A stretch of 64,000 bases of DNA from Opitutaceae bacterium (GCA_041395105.1 JAWLBB010000002.1:744001-808000), one strand, 5' to 3'. Positions 28,569 to 37,827 are shown, numbered from the stretch's first letter. The notes: generated by a model from the sequence alone, not told the origin. Program-made: numbers and translations.

Positions 28569-30602
28569 ATGCCCGCACGAAAGAACCTCCGCTTCCGCCA
28601 GATCCATCTTGATTTCCACACAGCCCCACAGATCCCCGGGATCGGCGCCCGTTTCGATCGCAAACACTGGCAGCAGACCCTGAAGACGGGCCACGTCGAC
28701 TCGATCACCCTTTTCTCCAAATGCCACCATGGCTGGAGCTACCACCCGACCAAAGTCGGTCAGACCCATCCGCATCTCGACTTCGACCTGCTCCGGGCTC
28801 AGTTCGATGCCTGCAAGGAGATCGGTGTACAGGCGCCCATCTACATCTCTGCGGGAGTCGACAATGTCGCTTCCCACGAGCATCCGGAATGGCGCGAAGT
28901 CGACGCCAACGGCCAGTACTGCGGCTGGAACCGACGCATCGTCGATGCGGGCTTCCACATGATGGACTTCCACTCCCCCTACCTCGATTATCTCTGCGAG
29001 CAGATTGCCGAAGTGGTCGCCGCCTATCCCGACGCCGACGGCATCTTCCTCGACATCATCCACCAGCACCAATCCTGCGGCCGCTGGTCGATCGAGTTCA
29101 TGAAAGCCAACGGGCTCGATCCGACGAAGGAAGGGGATCGCGAGGAATCCAGCCGCCAGGCCCTCCTGAAATACTTCAAGCGGACGACCGAGGCCTGCCT
29201 CTCCGGACCCAACCGGAAGATGCCGGTTTTCCATAATTCCGGACATATCACCCCGGGCAGCCGGGATATACTGCCCTTCTTCAGCCATCTCGAACTCGAG
29301 TCGCTTCCGACCGGCGGATGGGGGTATGACCATTTCCCGCTTTCAGCCAAATACGTCTCCAATCTCGGATTGGATTACCTGGGGATGACCGGCAAGTTCC
29401 ACACCACGTGGGGCGAGTTCGGCGGCTACAAACACCCCAACGCCCTCCGCTACGAATGCGCGTCCATGCTTGCCTGGGGCGCCAAGTGCAGCATCGGCGA
29501 TCAACTCCATCCCGCGGGCTCCCTTGACGAGTCGACCTACCGCGGGATCGGCATCGCCTATGCCGAGGTCGAGGCCAGGGAACCCTGGTGCGTCGGGGCC
29601 CGATCGCTGGCCGATATCGCCATCCTATCCAGCGAATCCGAAAATCCCGACCCCCACCATCGCAACCGGCCTTCCGATACCGGAGCCACCCGCCTGCTCC
29701 TCGAAGGACATTTTCTTTTCACCGTCATCGATCGGTCCATGGCGTTTTCCCCCTACCGCCTGCTCATCCTTCCCGATGATATTGCCGTGGATCCGAGCCT
29801 GGCCCGCAAACTGCGCGCCTATCTTCGGAAGGGCGGCAGGATCCTCCTGTCCGGAAAGAGCGGACTCAAACCCGACGGATCCGGTTTTGCCCTGAACATC
29901 GGGGCCACCTGGTCGGGGCAAAGTGAATACCAGCCCGACTTCATCCTGCCTGTGGCCGGACTGCGGCCCTCCTTCGTTGATTCCCCTTTCGTCACCTACC
30001 TGCCGTCACAACGGATTCGAGCCACCCGGGGCGAATCGCTGGGCCAGGTTTTCGATCCCTACTTCAACCGGGCCTGGGACCACTTTTGCAGTCATCAGCA
30101 CGCCCCGGCCCGTCCGGAAGCCTCCGGCTACGACCTCGGAGTGACCCATGGCGGACTGACCTACCTCGCTCATCCGATCTTCACTCTCTACCAGGCCTAC
30201 GGGACGGTCGCCCTCAAGGAATTCTTCGAGAACCTCGTCCGCTCCCTGATCGGGAACGACGAATCGTTGCGCGTCGATCTGCCCTCGACCGCCCGTGCCA
30301 CCATCAACGATCAGCCCGGTGAGAAACGCTTTGTGCTCCATCTTCTCCACGCCCCCACCGTGGCGCGCGGCGGGAGCCTGGAAAAGCCCTCCCCGCTCCT
30401 TTCCCACCCTCCGAAGCAGATCGAGGTGATCGAGGATCTCATTCCCATCGGTCCGGTCGAAGTCTCGCTCAGGCTGCCCCGAAAAGTGACCGGGGCCCGT
30501 CTGGTCCCCGGTGGGAGGAAACTCAAGATCAGCCAGTCGGGGGGCCGCACCATTGTCCGCGTCCCCCGCTTTGAATGCCACGCCATGGTGGAGCTGACCT
30601 GA
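28569..30602 (+). CDS. GHL6/beta-galactosidase-trimerisation-like glycoside hydrolase
   Basis: A 677-residue protein without signal peptide, thus cytoplasmic. It begins RFRQIHLDFHTAPQIPGIG and has SITLFSKCHHGWSYHPT, PIYISAGVDN and ADGIFLDIIHQHQSC, the pattern of hypothetical glycosyl hydrolase family 6 (GHL6) barrels related to alpha-L-fucosidases and GH42. A second domain (about 390-480, MAFSPYRLLILPDDIAVDP, then LRKGGRILLSGKSGL) looks like the flavodoxin-like GATase domain of GH42 enzymes. The substrate is unknown; a fucosidase or galactosidase-type activity is guessed. It is divergent from a Gfo/Idh gene and converges closely on mdoH. Confidence 0.72.
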   Translation: MPARKNLRFRQIHLDFHTAPQIPGIGARFDRKHWQQTLKTGHVDSITLFSKCHHGWSYHPTKVGQTHPHLDFDLLRAQFDACKEIGVQAPIYISAGVDNVASHEHPEWREVDANGQYCGWNRRIVDAGFHMMDFHSPYLDYLCEQIAEVVAAYPDADGIFLDIIHQHQSCGRWSIEFMKANGLDPTKEGDREESSRQALLKYFKRTTEACLSGPNRKMPVFHNSGHITPGSRDILPFFSHLELESLPTGGWGYDHFPLSAKYVSNLGLDYLGMTGKFHTTWGEFGGYKHPNALRYECASMLAWGAKCSIGDQLHPAGSLDESTYRGIGIAYAEVEAREPWCVGARSLADIAILSSESENPDPHHRNRPSDTGATRLLLEGHFLFTVIDRSMAFSPYRLLILPDDIAVDPSLARKLRAYLRKGGRILLSGKSGLKPDGSGFALNIGATWSGQSEYQPDFILPVAGLRPSFVDSPFVTYLPSQRIRATRGESLGQVFDPYFNRAWDHFCSHQHAPARPEASGYDLGVTHGGLTYLAHPIFTLYQAYGTVALKEFFENLVRSLIGNDESLRVDLPSTARATINDQPGEKRFVLHLLHAPTVARGGSLEKPSPLLSHPPKQIEVIEDLIPIGPVEVSLRLPRKVTGARLVPGGRKLKISQSGGRTIVRVPRFECHAMVELT

Positions 30603-30611
30603 GAGGCCGCC

Positions 30612-32762
30612 TTACCGGTACAACCCGGTCGGGGGAACCGGGGTGAGCATATTGTACTGTCGGATGGCCAGCTGCCACCAGGAGGCCAGCGCGGCCGCCG
30701 GTCGCGACCAGATATGGGTGTGCAGCCAGATGACCGAGTCGGGGTCCATCAGGAGTGATGTTTTTTCCCGGGCGGTCAGCGATCCGGGACCCGCCCGGAG
30801 GAGGCGTTCCCGCAGCTCATCCAGATGTGATGTTTCCGGCCGTCGGCTCTGGTCTTTTTCCCGAAGCAGGGAGACGTGAACGGCGTTCACGTAGGGATCC
30901 AGCACCGCCTGGATCAGACCATAGTCCGCCGCCAATTCACTCAGCGGCCGGGGACTCTCGCGGCAGGCCTCGAGATGATGTTCCAGCCGGACGAGGATTT
31001 CCGGTGGAGCGGTTTCCTCGGGCGTGAGGAAAATACCGGCCCGCCGGGCGGCTTGCCCGAGACGTTCGCTCGCGGTGACCAGAGAAACCGGGATCGAACC
31101 GAGCAAGCCCAGAAAGACCGGAGACATCCAGTAAAAGAAGGCCGGATTGATGAGAAAACCCGCCGCTCCCCAGACCAGTCCCGTCAGGGTCTGGCCGGCA
31201 TGAGTCAGGATCGCCTCCCGCCAATCCGGTCCCGTCGATCCACCCCGTCGCTGAGTCGCCCAACTCACGCTCCGGCCCAGGAGAATGGAAGCGACAAACT
31301 TGCTGTGAAAATACATCAGGACCGGCGCGATCAAAAGGGACGCCAGATTCTCCAGGGCCACGCCCAGGGCGATTCGTCTCCAGCCTCCGAATGTCCGGGC
31401 GGCATCGCCCTGCCTCGCCAGATCCAGCAGACTGAGCACCTTGGGTAGAAACAGGATGACCACGGTCCCCAGGAGCAGAAGGAAACCCTGCTCGCCGATG
31501 CTGATATCGAAAACATCCCAGAAACTGTCGCCGGCGATCAGGGTGAGCCCCGTCGCCTCAAACCGATAAACCAGCAGGGTGCTCAGGAGCAGAAAGAGAA
31601 GCCAGAGCGGCGATGCCACGTAGGCCATGATACCGAGAAAAAGGTGCAGACGGCTGACCGGCTTCAGACCCCGGGCCGCCAGAAGCCAGCTGTGCTGCAG
31701 ATTGCCCTGCGACCACCGCCGGTCGCGTTTGGCAAAGTCGATCAGGTTGGCCGGTCCCTCCTCGAAGGAATCGTCAATGTCATAAGCCAGCCAGACCGAC
31801 CACCCGCCCCGCCGCATCAGGGCGGCCTCGACGTAATCATGACTCAGGATCTTTCCGCCAAACGGTTCGCTTCCCGGAAGATCGGGAAGGGCACAGTGAT
31901 CGATGAACGGAGCCAGACGGATGACCGCATTATGGCCCCAGTAATTTCCCTCCCCCTGCTGCCAGTAGTTGAGGCCGGCCTGAAAGACCGGGCCGTAGAG
32001 CCGGCTGGCAAACTGCTGCATCCGGGAGAACAGGGTGGTGCCCCGGACGAGCCTGGGCGCGGTCTGGATGATGCCGACCCCCGGATTCTTCTCCATCATC
32101 CGGACCAGTTGGACCACGGAACGGCCCGACATGATGCTGTCGGCATCCAGCACCACCATGTAGCGATAGCGCCTTCCCCAGCGGCGACAGAAATCCGCCA
32201 GGTTCCCGCTCTTCTTGTTGATATTGACCTTCCGCTTTCGATAAAAAAGCCGCCCGCGCGCCCCCAACTGCTGCGCCAGAGCCACCCAGGCCGCCTCCTC
32301 CTCGATCCAGCGATTGGGATCGGGTGAGTCGCTCAGGATAAAAAAATCAAACGGCTCCAGCCGCCCGGTCTTCTCCAGCGAACGGTAGATCACCCGAATA
32401 CCCTCAAAGACACGGCTGACCTCCTCATTGCAGATCGGCATGACAATCGCCGTCGGGGCCAGTTCGGTCGCGTCATCCGGCTCGGACCAGTCCACGCTGC
32501 GGGTCACCCGGCAGAAATCCCCGCCTCTCAGCCGAAGGTAGAAGCCCAGCAACGCCTGGGCGAAGCCAAAGGCGATATTGGCGAAGAGAACGGCGAACAG
32601 GATGAGGATGACGGCCTTGAGCCGATCGAATCCGGACCGCCAGAAGAGATCGGCCATCATGACCACCGCCAGGCCGGTCAGGACCAGAACAACCGTTCCG
32701 ATGAAAATCCGGCGCCGGGTGCTACGCGCCAGGTTCAATCTGTCCGGTTCAAAAAGAGTCAT
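30612..32762 (-). CDS. mdoH: Glucans biosynthesis glucosyltransferase MdoH/OpgH
   Basis: A 716-residue inner-membrane GT2 enzyme that makes the beta-1,2-glucan backbone of osmoregulated periplasmic glucans from UDP-glucose. Two N-terminal helices, the catalytic domain with VVLDADSIMSG (DxD), PGSEPFGGKILSHDYVEAAL and the RRWSQGNLQH form of the QxxRW motif, then several C-terminal helices are seen. It is the last gene of mdoG-X-mdoH, ending 9 bp from the convergent glycosidase. Confidence 0.95.
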   Translation of the reverse strand: MTLFEPDRLNLARSTRRRIFIGTVVLVLTGLAVVMMADLFWRSGFDRLKAVILILFAVLFANIAFGFAQALLGFYLRLRGGDFCRVTRSVDWSEPDDATELAPTAIVMPICNEEVSRVFEGIRVIYRSLEKTGRLEPFDFFILSDSPDPNRWIEEEAAWVALAQQLGARGRLFYRKRKVNINKKSGNLADFCRRWGRRYRYMVVLDADSIMSGRSVVQLVRMMEKNPGVGIIQTAPRLVRGTTLFSRMQQFASRLYGPVFQAGLNYWQQGEGNYWGHNAVIRLAPFIDHCALPDLPGSEPFGGKILSHDYVEAALMRRGGWSVWLAYDIDDSFEEGPANLIDFAKRDRRWSQGNLQHSWLLAARGLKPVSRLHLFLGIMAYVASPLWLLFLLLSTLLVYRFEATGLTLIAGDSFWDVFDISIGEQGFLLLLGTVVILFLPKVLSLLDLARQGDAARTFGGWRRIALGVALENLASLLIAPVLMYFHSKFVASILLGRSVSWATQRRGGSTGPDWREAILTHAGQTLTGLVWGAAGFLINPAFFYWMSPVFLGLLGSIPVSLVTASERLGQAARRAGIFLTPEETAPPEILVRLEHHLEACRESPRPLSELAADYGLIQAVLDPYVNAVHVSLLREKDQSRRPETSHLDELRERLLRAGPGSLTAREKTSLLMDPDSVIWLHTHIWSRPAAALASWWQLAIRQYNMLTPVPPTGLYR

Positions 32763-32795
32763 CGGATCACGGAAAGGTGAACGGGGCGGAATCCA

Positions 32796-33371
32796 TCAGC
32801 GCGTCAGATAGAAAAGCGCGCCGAGGCCCGACAGGAAAAGGATCCACAGGAAGAGTGCCCGAATCAGTGGCCATCGCTGGAAGGTGTCCCAGGTCCCGCC
32901 GGCGGCGCTCACGATCGGGCCGAGGTCGATCGGCCGGGGAGCCATGTTGGTGAACTGAAAATCGGGACCCGCTTCGAGGAAACAGTCCCGCATCAACCCG
33001 GCCATCTCTTCAGGGAGCGGGTCGGGGCCGAGGAAATGCTCCGGCCACCGGTCCGGCACATCCGCCATGGTCAGGGCCAGGCGTCCCTGAATCGACAGCC
33101 GATTCTGGGTGACCTCGTCCTGCCCGAGGACATGGTGAAACCAGACGGCCATGGTCCGGTCCGCCAATTGCATGGTCAACGTGACCGGATCCCCGCCCTG
33201 CTCCTTCGATTCCTCAACCGCCCGCTTCACGATCCCGTTGACCAGACCGCTGAGCAGGATGCGGTTCCGGATGCGATGCGCCCGCAGATAACTCTCGACC
33301 CGGGAGTAGGCCTCATCCCATTCCGACGCATGCGGAATGACCGTCGTCCCCGATGAACCTACGGATGCCAT
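32796..33371 (-). CDS. Unknown tail-anchored membrane protein inside the mdoGH operon
   Basis: A 191-residue protein I do not recognise. It is mainly soluble with one membrane helix at the extreme C-terminus (WPLIRALFLWILFLSGLGAL, then FYLTR), preceded by a conserved-looking HFLGPDPLPEEMAGLMRDCF segment. The start at 33371 overlaps the mdoG end by 13 bp, and mdoH follows after 33 bp, so it is in one operon with them. E. coli mdoGH has no gene in this place. It might regulate or scaffold the glucan synthase. A 17-residue longer start at 33422 is possible. Confidence 0.75.
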   Translation of the reverse strand: MASVGSSGTTVIPHASEWDEAYSRVESYLRAHRIRNRILLSGLVNGIVKRAVEESKEQGGDPVTLTMQLADRTMAVWFHHVLGQDEVTQNRLSIQGRLALTMADVPDRWPEHFLGPDPLPEEMAGLMRDCFLEAGPDFQFTNMAPRPIDLGPIVSAAGGTWDTFQRWPLIRALFLWILFLSGLGALFYLTR

Positions 33372-34891
33372 CGGTAGACCCAGGTTTCGGTCAGGGTTTC
33401 GAAGCCCGAACGCAGATGGCAATGGAGATCGATCGGTTTTCCACCCTCGAGCGCCTCGACCCCGAAGGATACCCTCCAGGTGTCCGTGACCGGATTCTTC
33501 TTCACCTCCGAGTGCAGGAAACGGGCTCCCTCGGGGACGCCGATGACCGCGTCGATCGGACTGTCCGCGGCCATGCCGGCCAGGTGACTTCCTGCAAATT
33601 CCACCACGAAGAGCCGCGACAATCCGTTGCCCGGAAGACTTCCGCTGCGCGTGCTGACGGTCCGTCCCACCGGCGTGACCACGCCCCGGTCGAGGGCCCA
33701 GAGAATGTTGTACTCCAGATCGAACCTCCGGCCCGGCTGAAGCGGCTCATCAGGTATCCAGAATGCCACGACATTATCCATGTACTCGTTCCCGGTCGGG
33801 AGCTCGACCAGCCGCACCCGGCCCGCGCCCCAGGTTCCGTTCGGCTCCACCCAGGCCGTCGGTCGCAGATCAAACTTCGCCTCAAAATCCTGATAGTGGT
33901 CAAAATCGCGGTCGCGCTGCAGAAGCCCGAAGCCCTTCAAGTCGGCCACGGGAAAATCCGTCGCCTGAACCGTGGGCGGACTGTTCAGTGGCCGCCAAAT
34001 CCAGTTGTCATCCGCCACCCTTACGGCGAGGCCGTCCGAATCGTGGACCTCCGGGCGGAAATCGTCGCCCGGCTGAATCGTATTCTCGCCGTACCAGAAC
34101 ATGCTGGTCAGGGGAGCGAGGCCGATCGCCTCCACTTCTTGCCGCAGGAAAAGCGAAGCCGCCACCTCGATGACCGATGTCTCGCCCGGAACAATCCGGA
34201 AGCGGAATGCACCGGTCAGACTCGGTCCGTCTAAAAGGGCAAAGACCGTGATCGAGGTGGCATCCGCCTCCGGCTTTCCCAGCCAGAAGGCGACAAAGGC
34301 CGGAAACTCCTCCGGCCCGCCCAGACCGGTGTTGACGGCGATGCCCCGGGCCGAAATCCCATAAGCCTGCCCCATGCCGAGGGCTCGAAAATAACTGGCC
34401 CCGAGGAAGACCACCAATTCATCGAAATAACCGGGCCGGTTCAGGGGATGGTGCAGACGAAAGCCCGCATACCCCAGGTTCCGCGGGAGGCGCCCGACTT
34501 CGATCCGGGAACCGTAGGAGAAGAAATCCGAGACGAAGGGGATCTCCTGCGCGAAAGCGTCGGAAAACTCCGAGATCTGGACCGGATCCTGGAAAATCCC
34601 GCCGGGATGGAAGAACTGAACCTGAAACGGCAGGCCCTCATCAATCCAGAGCGCCTGTTGCGGAAGGAAGCGGATGTCCTGATACTGCGAGTAGTCGAGG
34701 TCCTTGAGCCAGGACGGCAGGCGATCGCGACGTTCTTTGAAGGGCTTCTGCGCCCGTTCTTCGGCCTGTTTCCGGACGAAATCGAGATCGACACGGACCC
34801 GATCGAGCGCCTCGGAACTCGAGACGGTCCAGATAAGGAGCAGCAGCAGCCACCTCTTTGCCTGCACTTTGAATGATCCGGGTGTGTTCAT
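33359..34891 (-). CDS. mdoG: Periplasmic glucans biosynthesis protein MdoG/OpgG
   Basis: A 510-residue exported protein that works with MdoH in glucan backbone release or branching. The ATG at 34891 gives a signal peptide (KRWLLLLLIWTVSSSEA). Downstream are YSQYQDIRFLPQQALWIDEG, the FHPGGIF motif, YFRALGMGQAYGISARGIAV and WRPLNSPPTVQATDF, all typical of MdoG. First gene of the mdoG-X-mdoH operon. The longer frame to 35011 would bury the signal peptide and was rejected. Confidence 0.95.
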   Translation of the reverse strand: MNTPGSFKVQAKRWLLLLLIWTVSSSEALDRVRVDLDFVRKQAEERAQKPFKERRDRLPSWLKDLDYSQYQDIRFLPQQALWIDEGLPFQVQFFHPGGIFQDPVQISEFSDAFAQEIPFVSDFFSYGSRIEVGRLPRNLGYAGFRLHHPLNRPGYFDELVVFLGASYFRALGMGQAYGISARGIAVNTGLGGPEEFPAFVAFWLGKPEADATSITVFALLDGPSLTGAFRFRIVPGETSVIEVAASLFLRQEVEAIGLAPLTSMFWYGENTIQPGDDFRPEVHDSDGLAVRVADDNWIWRPLNSPPTVQATDFPVADLKGFGLLQRDRDFDHYQDFEAKFDLRPTAWVEPNGTWGAGRVRLVELPTGNEYMDNVVAFWIPDEPLQPGRRFDLEYNILWALDRGVVTPVGRTVSTRSGSLPGNGLSRLFVVEFAGSHLAGMAADSPIDAVIGVPEGARFLHSEVKKNPVTDTWRVSFGVEALEGGKPIDLHCHLRSGFETLTETWVYRWHP

Positions 34892-35192
34892 GTGGCGATT
34901 TCGGACGCGATCCAAACGAATCCATACCCGAAAAGAAAGAATTCCGAACCGAAATCCCGAATTCGTCAACCCGGCTCTCGGTGACCGGGAAGATCCCCAG
35001 GTCGGCGACACCTGTGTAAACCTCTATTTATCAATTTTTTTCAAACTTGACCGTCCGTTATCCGATCGAACCTGGACCCGCCATTGCCGTCGCGACCGCA
35101 CAACGGGAAAGCGAGGAGCCCGAACGTGCCCGCGCAACAAGAAATTGTTTTGCCGGTGGCACCGTCCGGACCGTAATTTCCTTCTTCACGAC
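34892..35192. other. Divergent intergenic region between mdoG and def
   Basis: 301 bp with no credible gene. It includes an unusually A/T-rich stretch (about 35020-35050, TTATCAATTTTTTTCAAAC) in an otherwise GC-rich window, the likely promoter zone for both divergent units. No well-spaced -35/-10 pair was found on either strand. Confidence 0.4.
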
Positions 35193-35771
35193 ATGGCGCA
35201 ACTCGAAATTGTTCACTACGGAAATCCCATTCTGCGCAAGAAGGGCGAACCTGTCGTCTCGTTTGATCAAGCCCTGAGCAAACTTGGCGCCGATATGGTC
35301 GAGACCATGCACAGCGCCGAAGGGATCGGACTGGCTGCCCAGCAGGTCGGCCTCGCCCTCCAGTTCTGCGTGGTCGACCTTCGCGGAGGCGACTGGACGT
35401 TCGATTTTGAACTGAACGGATCAGTCAACCCTCCTCTGGATCTGATTATGCCCCTCTACGTGGCCAACCCCATGGTCACAGCCCGAACAGAGCCCGTGAC
35501 CACCGCGAGTGAGGGGTGTCTCTCCTTCCCCGAGATCCACGGCGACATCGATCGCCCCGACTTCATCGAGGTGCGGTACAAGGATCTGGAAGGGCGAGAC
35601 AACCTCCTGACCTGCAATGGCATGCTCTCCCGCTGCATCCAGCATGAAGTCGATCACCTCAATGGCGTCCTTTTCATCGACCGGATGCACCGGAGCAGTC
35701 TGGCGGAAATCGATCAGGCGGTGAAGAGACTGAAGAAACAGACCCGGAAGAACCTGAGGAAAGCGAATTGA
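35193..35771 (+). CDS. def: Peptide deformylase
   Basis: Removes the formyl group from nascent protein N-termini; 192 residues. All three motifs are intact: GIGLAAQQVG (44-53), EGCLSFP (107-113, Cys109 metal ligand) and QHEVDH (150-155, His151 and His155 ligands, Glu152 catalytic). The ATG at 35193 (MAQLEIVHYGNPILRKKGEP) is the normal family start; upstream in-frame codons are rejected. A Gfo/Idh gene begins 1 bp after its stop. Confidence 0.97.
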   Translation: MAQLEIVHYGNPILRKKGEPVVSFDQALSKLGADMVETMHSAEGIGLAAQQVGLALQFCVVDLRGGDWTFDFELNGSVNPPLDLIMPLYVANPMVTARTEPVTTASEGCLSFPEIHGDIDRPDFIEVRYKDLEGRDNLLTCNGMLSRCIQHEVDHLNGVLFIDRMHRSSLAEIDQAVKRLKKQTRKNLRKAN

Positions 35772-35772
35772 T

Positions 35773-36852
35773 ATGAGTAAAGGCGATGGCATGAACTACG
35801 CGCCGAAAGGCAAACCTTCTCCCGTGGTCAAACCGGGCGAGTTTCCCTTCGCCGCCGTCCACCTCGAACACGGTCACATTTACGGACAATGCAACGGCCT
35901 GGTCGAGGCAGGGGGCACTCTCAAATGGGTCTTCGATCCCGATCCAGCCAAGGTGGACGCATTCCGCAAGGCATTCCCCCAGGTCAGGGTGGCTGAAAGC
36001 CTGGAACAGGTCCTCGACGATCCCGAAATCCTGATGGTGGCTGCCGCCGCCATCCCCTGCGACCGGGGCCCCCTCGGCTGCCGGGTCATGCAGGCCGGCA
36101 AGGACTATTTCACCGACAAGACCCCGTTCACCCGCCTCGATCAACTCGAGGAAGCCCGGAAAGTCGCCGCCACGACCGGTCGGCGCTACATGGTCTACTA
36201 CAGCGAACGACTCCATGTGGAATCCGCCATCTTCGCCGGCGACCTCGTTCAGGACGGTGTCATTGGACGGGTCGTCCAGGTGCTCGGACTCGGCCCCCAT
36301 CGGCTGAGCAAGCCCTCCCGTCCGGACTGGTTCTTCAACCACCGGCAGTATGGCGGAATCCTTTGCGATATCGGCAGCCACCAGATCGAACAGTTCCTCT
36401 TTTTCAGCGGGGCGACCGACGCCACCGTGACCAACGCGGCCGTCGGCAACTTCAACAACCCGGACAAACCGGAACTCGAGGATTTCGGGGAGGCCTCCCT
36501 CGTGGCCGACAACGGGACCTCCAATTACTTCCGGGTCGATTGGTTCACCCCCGACGGACTCGGCACCTGGGGCGACGGCCGTACCATCATCCTGGGCACA
36601 AAGGGCTACATCGAATTGCGCAAGTACATCAATGTCGCCACCCGGGCCACCGGGGATCATCTCTTCCTCGTCACGGGCGATGGGGAACAGCACCTCGAAC
36701 TGGCCGGCAAAGTCGGCTACCCGTTCTTTGGCCGGCTCATTCTCGACAGCCTGAACCGGACCGAGAACGCCATGACCCAGGCCCACGCCTTCAAGGCCGC
36801 CGAACTCTGCGTGAAGGCCCAGTTGGCCGCCCGCCGGATCGGACCTGGTTGA
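35773..36852 (+). CDS. Gfo/Idh/MocA-family oxidoreductase, variant catalytic motif
   Basis: A 359-residue dehydrogenase-like protein. FAAVHLEHGHIYGQCNGLVE begins the nucleotide domain without a Gly-rich loop. Where most members have EKP it reads FTDKTPFTRLD, which keeps the Lys. GGILCDIGSHQIEQFLFFSG is the substrate-domain motif. It starts 1 bp after def, so it is translated from the def transcript, though no functional link is obvious. The substrate is unknown. Confidence 0.88.
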   Translation: MSKGDGMNYAPKGKPSPVVKPGEFPFAAVHLEHGHIYGQCNGLVEAGGTLKWVFDPDPAKVDAFRKAFPQVRVAESLEQVLDDPEILMVAAAAIPCDRGPLGCRVMQAGKDYFTDKTPFTRLDQLEEARKVAATTGRRYMVYYSERLHVESAIFAGDLVQDGVIGRVVQVLGLGPHRLSKPSRPDWFFNHRQYGGILCDIGSHQIEQFLFFSGATDATVTNAAVGNFNNPDKPELEDFGEASLVADNGTSNYFRVDWFTPDGLGTWGDGRTIILGTKGYIELRKYINVATRATGDHLFLVTGDGEQHLELAGKVGYPFFGRLILDSLNRTENAMTQAHAFKAAELCVKAQLAARRIGPG

Positions 36853-37305
36853 GGGGCGACAGAAACGCACGCCCTGCCCGAAAGCATCCGGGGCGGGATC
36901 TTGGTCCATTTCGCCCGAAGCGTCCGGCCGATGGGTTTGGACCTGCGCAGCAATCCTTCTTATCGTCACGCCTTCGATTGCATCAGCCAGGCTACTTCTT
37001 AAGATTAGGCTTGCTTCATCCGCCGGAATCCCCCACCCTGCAGACACAGAAAGGCGGGTCGCCTACCCCAAACGACCCGCCACTCTGTTACTTGTGTTAA
37101 CCCCAAAACTCCCGCCCGTAGGCGGGAACTCTGTTAACGACTTGCAATGCGGTAGATTCGCGTTCGCTCAAAATGTTCAAAGTGCGGCGAACCTATTCGC
37201 CCGCGTAATAGCGCCTAGACCATGGGCTAAACAGAGCCAGCGTCTTTTTGACAGCAATCGCCATTTCCGCTACCTTGCGCTTCAGGCGTCAACCCCGCTC
37301 AAATC
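36853..37305. other. Gene-free region with two hairpins
   Basis: 453 bp without a supported gene. It holds two strong inverted repeats: GGCGGGTCG/CGACCCGCC (37053-37081, 11-nt loop) and TCCCGCC/GGCGGGA (37110-37127, 4-nt loop CGTA), separated by a stretch with repeated TGTTA(A) words. Neither is followed by a good T-tract on the plus strand. They could be transcription stops after the oxidoreductase gene or part of a repeat. Confidence 0.45.
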
Positions 37306-37623
37306 ATGCGCACCTTGGAATCCAAGCCTATCGTCGAGCCTTCAAAAACCTTCTGTCCCCATTGCCGGGAAGATGTCATTCCCCATCTGGTTGCCGACGG
37401 CATCGAATACGCCAACCCGGTGGATCTGATCGGTCTCACCCACGCCAATTCCAAAGCGGGTCACCACTACCACGGCGAGTGCCCCAAATGCCACCACCCC
37501 CTTTACTCGCCCATGGCCGAGACACTGAATCGGCAGGAAAGCCGCTTTGACTGGCAGACCCTTCTCTATGTGGTCGGAGCGATCGCCCTGATGGTGATCA
37601 TCTATTTCGCCTTCAATCGCTGA
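37306..37623 (+). CDS. Small zinc-ribbon membrane protein
   Basis: A 105-residue protein with two knuckles, CPHC (17-20) and CPKC (about 59-62), forming a probable zinc ribbon, and one C-terminal membrane helix (LLYVVGAIALMVIIYFAF). The ribbon faces the cytoplasm if the tail-anchored topology is right. Function unknown; the two knuckles are about 40 residues apart, separated by a His-rich loop (HANSKAGHHYHGE). It stands alone upstream of the metH leader. Confidence 0.7.
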   Translation: MRTLESKPIVEPSKTFCPHCREDVIPHLVADGIEYANPVDLIGLTHANSKAGHHYHGECPKCHHPLYSPMAETLNRQESRFDWQTLLYVVGAIALMVIIYFAFNR

Positions 37624-37700
37624 AGCGGTTGTTGCGGATTCGGCTTGCCTGCCCGCACCGGTGACGGGCCACTTCCTCTGTTCACTCCAGGACAGGCCCG

Positions 37701-37790
37701 CCCCGGGACCCGGTAAAGGCCCGGGGAGCAGGAACCTGCGCCTGGATCCCTTCGGATGGCGGACCTCCTGAGCCGCCGCTCACCTGCTCC
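37701..37790 (+). promoter_or_regulatory. Structured leader upstream of split metH (candidate riboswitch or attenuator)
   Basis: Two mutually exclusive helices can form. CCCCGGG (37701-37707) pairs with CCCGGGG (37720-37726), while GGAGCAGG (37725-37732) pairs perfectly with CCTGCTCC (37783-37790). Inside the long helix sits a hairpin CGCC-ATCC-CTTC-GGAT-GGCG. Shared bases 37725-37726 mean the helices compete, as in switches. The sequence lacks the conserved cores I know for cobalamin, SAM-I and SAH riboswitches, so no class is assigned. Confidence 0.45.
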
Positions 37791-37827
37791 ATCCCGCAAA
37801 CCCGGCAAATCCTTTTCTTGCAAATTT

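Noticed and set aside
34704..35771. Long N-terminal extension of peptide deformylase
   Set aside because: The extension is antisense to mdoG and has no family similarity; the ATG at 35193 is the normal start.
37640..37800. Direct call of cobalamin, SAM-I or SAH riboswitch
   Set aside because: Conserved core words of these classes are missing, so only a structured leader is reported.
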